Positions 58,301-64,000 of a stretch of 64,000 nucleotides of DNA are shown here, piece after piece. The notes under the pieces were generated by a model. The model worked only from the letters and a program-made list of their open reading frames with translations. It did no database searches and was not told the origin of the DNA. The DNA comes from Cloeon dipterum. Its lineage: Eukaryota > Arthropoda > Insecta > Ephemeroptera > Baetidae. The position numbers were made by a program, and so were the translations under genes. The DNA is taken from the NCBI RefSeq assembly GCF_949628265.1, contig NC_088789.1, positions 33,101,883 through 33,165,882 of the forward strand, read 5' to 3'. The first letter of the stretch is position 1. Every line of letters starts with the position of its first letter.

Positions 58301-61300
58301 GTAGGGTTGGGAAACTTAGACGATCGACTATTTTTTACTGTGCTCTCTATTTCTGTCCAAAAATATATGAAATCTTCACGAATCATGAAAAATGAAGACA
58401 ATTGACACCCACTGAAAATCGTCTAAAACCGTCTAAATTTCCAAAAATAGGCAGTTTGCTGGGAAAATTATCATGTTATATAATATAACAGAAAGCAACG
58501 TAGATTTGCCGCGATTATCTAGGCTCCCAGAGCCATCTCTGCACGGGTGGATTTTTTCACCCGCACCCACTCACGGATTTCTAAATTTTAACCCGCACCC
58601 GAAACCGCACTACCGAAACCCCGAATCTTCATATTATAAATTTTGCTATTCACCAGTTGCATTAAGCCCTTAGTGTTCGAAGCCGCGACCAGATGTCACC
58701 ACCGTATACTTTCGTAATAAATTTTATTTTAAGGAACTTCCGCTGTGATTTCAGACTCAACTCTTCTACTATGCATTCTTCACTTAATTTATTTTCTTTT
58801 GACGTGCTGAAAACCAAAATCAGTCCAGCCATTCGCCGTAGAAACGTCGGAAAATATCTTATAATTCAAAAAGTGGTTTTTCACGTTTCTCCGGCGATTA
58901 GCTAAACCGATATTGGTTTTCAGCATGTAAAAAAGGTTAAGTGAAGAATGCACAGTGGTAGGATTAAGTCTGCAAGTGTGCCTTAAAATTGAAAGTATAC
59001 GGTGGCGCCATCTGTTGGCGGCTTCACAAAATATTTCATTTTTTTAGTGCATAAACCCGCAACTGCACCGCCAGAAACGATAAAAAATTAAACCAACCCG
59101 CTACGCGGTGCAGTTAACCGCGGGTTTAAACCCGCACTCTTACACCAGTGCAGAGCTCTATTAGATATATGTTGTCGGTGGTGTAATTTGTGTGACAAAA
59201 AATAATAAAAATAAATCGTATAAGTACATTTTCCTGCTTTTTCCAACAAACTTTAGTAATATTTAAGTGAATTATTTGGCCCATAATTTGAATAACTGAA
59301 AGAAAAACGGAAAAAATATCGAAAATGCATGAAATTGGCATTAGAAATCACTATCAGCCTTCTCAAAACAGTCTAAAACCGTCTAAATCACCAAAAACAG
59401 TCTTTTGAGGGCAAAAAGCGTCTAAAAATAGTCGACTATTTTGTACAAAAAAAAAAAAAAAAAAGAGTCTAAGTTTCCCAACCCTAGTTATTTGGCCCCT
59501 TTTCCTTACAGATCCGACCCGTGCCCGCAGCTTGCTCTCGTGACTACAATGCAACCGTTGCAAGCTGCGCAGCTTTTAGTTATACGATCATTTCATATCA
59601 TAATGTAATGTAAATATACAACGTACATTATTCACGATTTTTCGGTTTGATTATATTTTAGTATCCAAAGTGTGTTGTGACGTATGTACATTCGTATTTG
59701 AATACATATTCACTTGCAACTTGCACATAACGTCATTAACGTCCTGGTCCCGCCGGGATCCCTGCGCGGTGTGCTGTGTGGTGTTGAGAAACCGCAAACC
59801 GCACACCAAAACCGCAAAAAATCGCAGTTTTGGTGTCGAAAGTGGCGGTTGCGGTGTGGTGGTGGTTTTGAGAGTGCGGTTGTGGTTTACTGCGTAAAAC
59901 CGCAAAATGTTTCGCGTCCAAATTTTGTCACAAGAAAACATGATAAAATCAAATTTTTCCCCTGATTATGTTTAAAAATTTTCTTTTGAGTTTTCTTTAA
60001 TAAGTTAAATTTTTTCCAATTGCAATCTTAAAATAATTTATTTCGGAATCTAACAGTAATTTTGAGAATCATAATGAATTTGGACAAGTTAATAAAAAAG
60101 GGCCATCTCAGGATTCAATGTGCTGATCCTTCGATCAAAGGACGACGATGAGCTGCAATTCCTGTTATCCTGCCAATGAGGGTATCAATTTTTTTAATTT
60201 CCTCACTTCTATATTCCAATAAAATCTTTTTAACAAAATATAAAATCGTATACGGAAAAATCAAATTGTTTGCACCAGTTTGGTAAAATTCCTTGACGTT
60301 CGAAGTCATGTGTAGGCGTTCGATTTTAGGGCAATTCCACCGCGATTTTTGACTCAATTCTGCTGCTGTACTTCTGCTTGTAGATTTATTTCTTTAGACG
60401 TGCTGATGCTGACACAAAATCAGTCCAGCTATTCGCCAGAATTGTTGGAAAAGATATCTTCATTTAAAGAAAGTAGTGGTTTTCACAATTCTATGGCGAT
60501 TGGTTTAACCGATTTTGGTTTTCAGCACGTCAAAAAAATATATTAAGTGAAGAATGCACAGTAGCAGTATTGAGTCTGCAATCGCAGTGGAAGTGCCTTA
60601 AAATTGAAAGAAACCACTGACGCTATCTAATGGTCGACTCGAACACCAAAAAGGCTTACAGAACTGGTGAAATCAGTTATAAAATCAAAAAATATTACAG
60701 AAAAAATAGAAGAAACCTTCATCTTGAAATTATGCTAGAATTTCAGTTTCCATTGCGGTTTTTGCGGTAAACCACAACCGCGGTAGTGGTTTTGGCATTT
60801 TTCAATCTCTGCGGTTGCGGTGTGGTTGTGGTTTTGAACCTCGCGGGCGTGGTGCGGATGCGGTACCAGAATTTAACACCGCGCAGGGGTCTCCGGTCCC
60901 GGCAAAATTGCGCAACGTTCAACAAACACCCAAATTTTATTCTTGTTTATTCTTGCCATGTCATATACATTATAAAATACAAATAATATCAAATATCAAA
61001 GTTTCACTGTCGAATTGATTGTTGCCCTTTTCTTGCAACAAGGAAATTTGCGTTTGGTTGTTGTTGGGCAATTTTGCCGGGACCAGGACGATAACGTACA
61101 TATGTACACACGCAAGTTTGTATGAATTCATTTTTAAAAATGCGTATTTGAGCCAGGGTTGTTATTATTTGCTTGCCAACAATATTTTTCACCACTGGAT
61201 TTTAACACTCAAGTTTTACTTTTAACCAATTTCTTGCGCAAGATATGATTTTAGTCCATAATATGTAAATATTTTCCCTGCGAAAATCTAAAATTTGTGA

Positions 61301-62853
61301 TTGAAGCGGTCAAAATTTTCTTTACCACGAAGAATTTTACTTTTAAATTGCCAGTATTTGCTGCCTCAATATCTCGAAAAATGTCTCGTTAATTTGCTAT
61401 TCAAAAATTATTGAAAACAGGTGCAAACGTTGCCTGCAAGAAGAAAATTGTTAAAAACTCAATTTACAATGCACTGGATTTTTTCGAAATTGCGGCTTTT
61501 TGCATCCCTGATTTGAGCAACAAATAAGCCGTGCAATATTAACAATTATTATATTCTCTGCATTTTTGTTCAACGATTGTTTTACAATATAAGTGTACAT
61601 GTTTTGTATTTTATATAATTACCCAATAACCCTCTCTTCTTATAAATAATATTAACAAAAATATAACATTATGCAGATACATACACCAAGTAGTATTTAA
61701 TTTTGGGCTTCCAATAATTAGCAGAATTTCTAAATGACGCCAAAATGAATTGCTTTCTTTCGCGTTACATGTATGCAAATGTAAAACATGATATAAAAAT
61801 GGCGTCCATGTGACGTCTTTTCCTGGCCCGTCTAAAATCTGTCCAAAATATCAGTCCTATTTCCTTCTCTTTTGCACCCTGCAGAAAATTAGCCCAACCG
61901 TGGTCATTACTGGTCCCTGTGGGCCACGAAAGGCATATAGAAGGCCCAAAGAGGCCGTAGGGCCCAGCAGGACCGTCTGGGGCTAGCCGGGCCACGCGGG
62001 TCCAGTTGGTCCAAAACTGGTGTAATTCGTCCCGTCCTTGATTTGGCTCATCCGTCCATTGTGTCGAAAACACGTCCAAAGGTCAGACATTAGTCCAGGT
62101 GCGTCAGTTGGACGAGTCTAGTTTCAGACGTCCAATGGACGAAATATCACTGGGACATGCAACCCGCTTCACCTCGGAGGGTTCTCACTTGCCTATATTT
62201 TCAAGGATTGTGTTGGATTCTAGTGTGCATTAGAGGATGAGAAGATTTTTGAATCTGGGATGTAGGTTCTGGCGTTTCGGTAGTCTTCTTTGAATCGAGT
62301 CTTATTGTTAGGCAGGTCCACCGGAGTCCAGGTTGCAAATTTTGTTGGTTTTCCCGTCGGTCAGAAGTCAGCGTGTCGTCGAAATAATGGCAGCCAAATA
62401 AAAGATTCAAAAAAGAGGCGTATAAATTTCATTCCCGCGTATTTTGTTACATTTCCATGAGCCTGATGTGCCATCTAACGGCCGATTCACCAAATACCGG
62501 GCTAATTAGCTTTTCGAAGATATATATCAATAAATATATTTTCTGCTCGCTCGGTTTTGGCCAGGGTTTCGTAGTTGCAACTGAGCGGTTTAATACCTTG
62601 TTTTTTTGCTCCTTATTGCTTCAAATAATTTTTACATTAAGGCTGGGGTTGATGCTTTTTTGCAGGCGATAATCCCTGCAGAAGTTCACCTGCATAATTT
62701 GGATGCAGTTTTCGCGGACAAAACCTTGTCCTTGAACGTGAAGCACCAAAAGCTTGCTAAGAGACGCAATGGAAATGAAATTTACACCGCTCTCTGCTAC
62801 GATACAAGTCGGCGATTTCTGCATCAGTATAGGGAGGACGCTCTCAAGGAAGA
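55309..62853 (+). CDS. Unrecognised gene, first two coding exons (continues past right edge)
   Basis: Exon 55305-55428 follows a polypyrimidine tract and CACAG acceptor. The ATG at 55309 opens 40 codons (MTALPPAFEHRLTPAECFDL to TGALK) ending exactly at donor GTAAGT. Exon 62666-62853, after TTTTTTGCAG, continues in phase 0 for 62 codons plus 2 nt to a second GTAAGT donor: AIIPAEVHLHNLDAVFADKT, VKHQKLAKRRNGNEIYTALC, then YDTSRRFLHQYREDALKE. Both exons are GC-richer than the 7.2-kb intron between them. I do not recognise the protein. It is hydrophilic, has no signal peptide or membrane segment, and is predicted soluble. No further exon was found before 64000. Two matched phases and good splice sites support a real gene. 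Confidence 0.6.
55430..57140. other. Large intron of the unknown gene, 5' part: no gene seen
   Basis: 55880-56370 holds loosely repeated GTCCA/GAGTCAAG motifs (GTCGAGTCAAG, AGTCGAGTCAATTCAAGG), probably an old degenerate repeat also echoed at 62040-62140. The remainder is AT-rich. Confidence 0.45.
57149..57926. repeat. Long palindrome: two 371-bp arms, 36-bp spacer
   Basis: The left arm 57149-57519 and right arm 57556-57926 are reverse complements with only scattered mismatches and no net length difference, so their symmetry axis stays at 57537.5 from end to end. Arms are GC-rich (ATCTCGGCCGTCCTATCTTG, CCGGCGAACGGAAGACACGA, CGATCTCATTGGTCGGCTGC). A 50-codon open frame (MVFEKSASQKRYFGCESC) appears on both strands only because of the symmetry. 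No recognisable snRNA, tRNA or transposase was seen. Confidence 0.92.
58294..59494. mobile_element. Non-autonomous hAT-like DNA transposon with 8-bp target duplication
   Basis: The element body 58302-59486 (1185 bp) has perfect 20-bp terminal inverted repeats, TAGGGTTGGGAAACTTAGAC, and is flanked on both sides by GTTATTTG (58294-58301 and 59487-59494). An 8-bp duplication plus a TAGGG/CAGGG-type terminus is typical of the hAT superfamily. Subterminal GTCTAAAACCGTCTAAAT is present in both halves (about 58421 and 59367). No transposase frame exists inside. A family A MITE copy is nested at 58654-59022. Confidence 0.88.
58654..59022. repeat. MITE family A copy nested in the hAT-like element
   Basis: It starts CACCAGTTGCATTAAGCC, follows the family A arm (GTGTTCGAAGCCGCGACC, AAATTTTATTTTAAGG), the centre GAAAACCAAAATCAGTCC and its complement, and ends GGCGCCATCTGTTGGCGGC. 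The final terminus is lost. It is flanked by ACCCGCACCC/AACCGCGGG simple motifs. Confidence 0.78.
59790..59920. repeat. ACCGC/GCGGTT-rich degenerate simple repeat
   Basis: Repeated AACCGCAAACCGC and GCGGTTGCGGTGTGGTGGTGG motifs. Related stretches are at 60755-60860 and 63120-63175, and a GGGACCAGGACG/CGTCCTGGTCCC inverted pair joins 59745 with 61078. Nothing coding. Confidence 0.6.
60328..60670. repeat. MITE family A copy, left end lost
   Basis: It contains AAATCAGTCCAGCTATTCGCC and its inverted partner GGCGATTGGTTTAACCGATT, then GAAGAATGCACAGTAG and TTACAGAACTGGTGAA. Divergence is higher than in 58654-59022. Confidence 0.72.
61100..62650. other. Large intron, 3' part: no gene seen
   Basis: 61300-61520 resembles 13190-13440 in phrase order (TCTCGAAAAATG, TTGCCAGTATTTGCTGCCTCAATATCTC against TTGCCATTTTGATGCCTCAATATCTC), suggesting another dispersed repeat. 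61860-62150 is GGCCC and GTCC-rich. No exon was seen before 62666. Confidence 0.45.
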
Positions 62854-64000
62854 GTAAGTTTTTTATTCTATTATTTAACTCTGTTTTTTATATCTTCATA
62901 AAAATTGGAAATATAATTATATATATATCTGCAAACTGGAAATCACTTACGGAGAAATTTAGGCATTTGTTGTTTTGCGCTGCCGTGCCGGTTGGCGAAC
63001 AGCCGCCGGCTCCCCCTCCCACGCTGAATTACCGCTGCTGCCGCTCTCCCCTCCCGCTCCTTTGTGTTTATAATTCGAATGATAGTAGAGCACTGTGCGG
63101 TACCAACTTTCATTACCATGGCGTAGCCGCATTTTTTTAAAATCAAAAACCCGCAACCGCACCACAGCCGCAATTTATTTATTGATTTAGAACAAAATAA
63201 GTTTGTTTTGGCAAGGCTTCAAATTTCATCATATTTGCGCGAAACTCCAAATCTCAGGTTTTAACCATCGTAATGGCAATAAAAGACTCGTCTTGACGTC
63301 CCCTGAGCAGATGAAGAGTTTAGGGGTTCTTACCTTCTACCCCTATACTTTAATTTAAACCCCTCGAAAAAGAGTAAAATTTTACAGCTGTGGAAAAATT
63401 TATAATTTTATATTTTATTTAAAATTTTTTTTCAGTATTGGTTGAATGGTTGGGGTGGTAATTCATAAGGAATTTAGGGTGATTTTAAATGATTTGAAGC
63501 CAAGTTGATGCAAGTGGAAGCATGTTTTTTTTATTAAAAATTTGGCAATGTGGTTGAAAGGGGATGAGGGTTAAAGCTCCACCTCAACACTTTGCCTGTT
63601 TAGTAGAGGTTAAGTTGAGTCTAACGGTGGGAAATTTTGTGCAATTCTGATGGTTAGAACCTATGATTCAGAGGTTCAAGGAACCAAAAAAGTTGAAAAA
63701 GGTTTTTTTTATTTTTAAAAATTAAATCTAGAATAACGCCAGTCTGAAAATTTAGCCTGCTTTTTTGTTGCGGGCACACTTCCAAAGTGATTCTTGGTCC
63801 GATCAACTTGTCCAGTAACAGGCCCGTTGCGTTTATGATGTATCGCTATAACGTTGCAGTAGTTGATAGGCTTGAAATTTGGATTTAACACGTAATTTAT
63901 TCAAAGAAAGGATTATTTATTAATATTTTTGTATTATCATAAAGTGCATTTTCCCAGATATTACATCTATTGTTCTAACTTCCTTGAAGACATTTGGACG
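62854..64000. other. Intron or intergenic sequence at the right edge, with MITE family B copy
   Basis: 63240-63360 and 63540-63690 carry the two arms of a family B element (GACTCGTCTTGACGTCCCCTGAGCAG and TTAAGTTGAGTCTAACGGTGGG). No further exon of the plus-strand gene is visible, so its third exon lies beyond the window or is too short to see. Confidence 0.5.

Overview
This is a eukaryotic nuclear window, almost certainly from an arthropod. GC-rich coding exons are cut by many short AT-rich GT-AG introns, there is no operon structure, and non-coding DNA is packed with non-autonomous transposable elements. The gene content (a Slit axon-guidance ligand, a KANSL1 chromatin-complex scaffold, a DHDDS prenyltransferase and angiomotin-like exons) is metazoan. 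I cannot name the species from the sequence alone.

Layout. (1) Positions 1-14782, minus strand: the 5' two-thirds of slit. I resolved 23 exons whose phases all agree, encoding a signal peptide and the four LRR domains, about 850 residues. The EGF, laminin-G and C-terminal parts lie beyond the left edge. Intron 1 is 6.6 kb. A tandem repeat sits just upstream (15.1-15.5 kb). (2) Positions 19935-27472, minus strand: a complete 11-exon KANSL1 (NSL complex subunit 1) gene of 833 residues with the PEHE domain. All splice phases agree. (3) Positions 28256-29401, plus strand: a complete 5-exon DHDDS gene of 292 residues, head-to-head with KANSL1 across a 783-bp presumed bidirectional promoter. (4) Positions 30-55 kb: a gene-poor patchwork of 0.1-1.5 kb blocks, each present at about 30-41 kb and again at about 44-55 kb. 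It contains two damaged fragments of an angiomotin-like gene. (5) Positions 55.3-62.9 kb, plus strand: the first two exons of an unrecognised gene, separated by a 7.2-kb intron that holds a 371-bp-arm palindrome and a complete non-autonomous hAT-like element with 8-bp target-site duplications. (6) The rest is repeat-rich intergenic DNA.

The genes do not form one pathway. Slit is secreted, KANSL1 is nuclear, and DHDDS acts at the ER in dolichol synthesis. The more unusual material is the repeat landscape: at least three foldback MITE families, repeats loaded with NRF1/Ewg-like palindromes (TGCGCATGCGCA) in and around KANSL1, YY1-like ATGGCGGC clusters, a duplicated KANSL1 exon fragment, and the hAT element with a nested MITE. 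I saw no transposase, reverse transcriptase, CRISPR array, rRNA or convincing tRNA.
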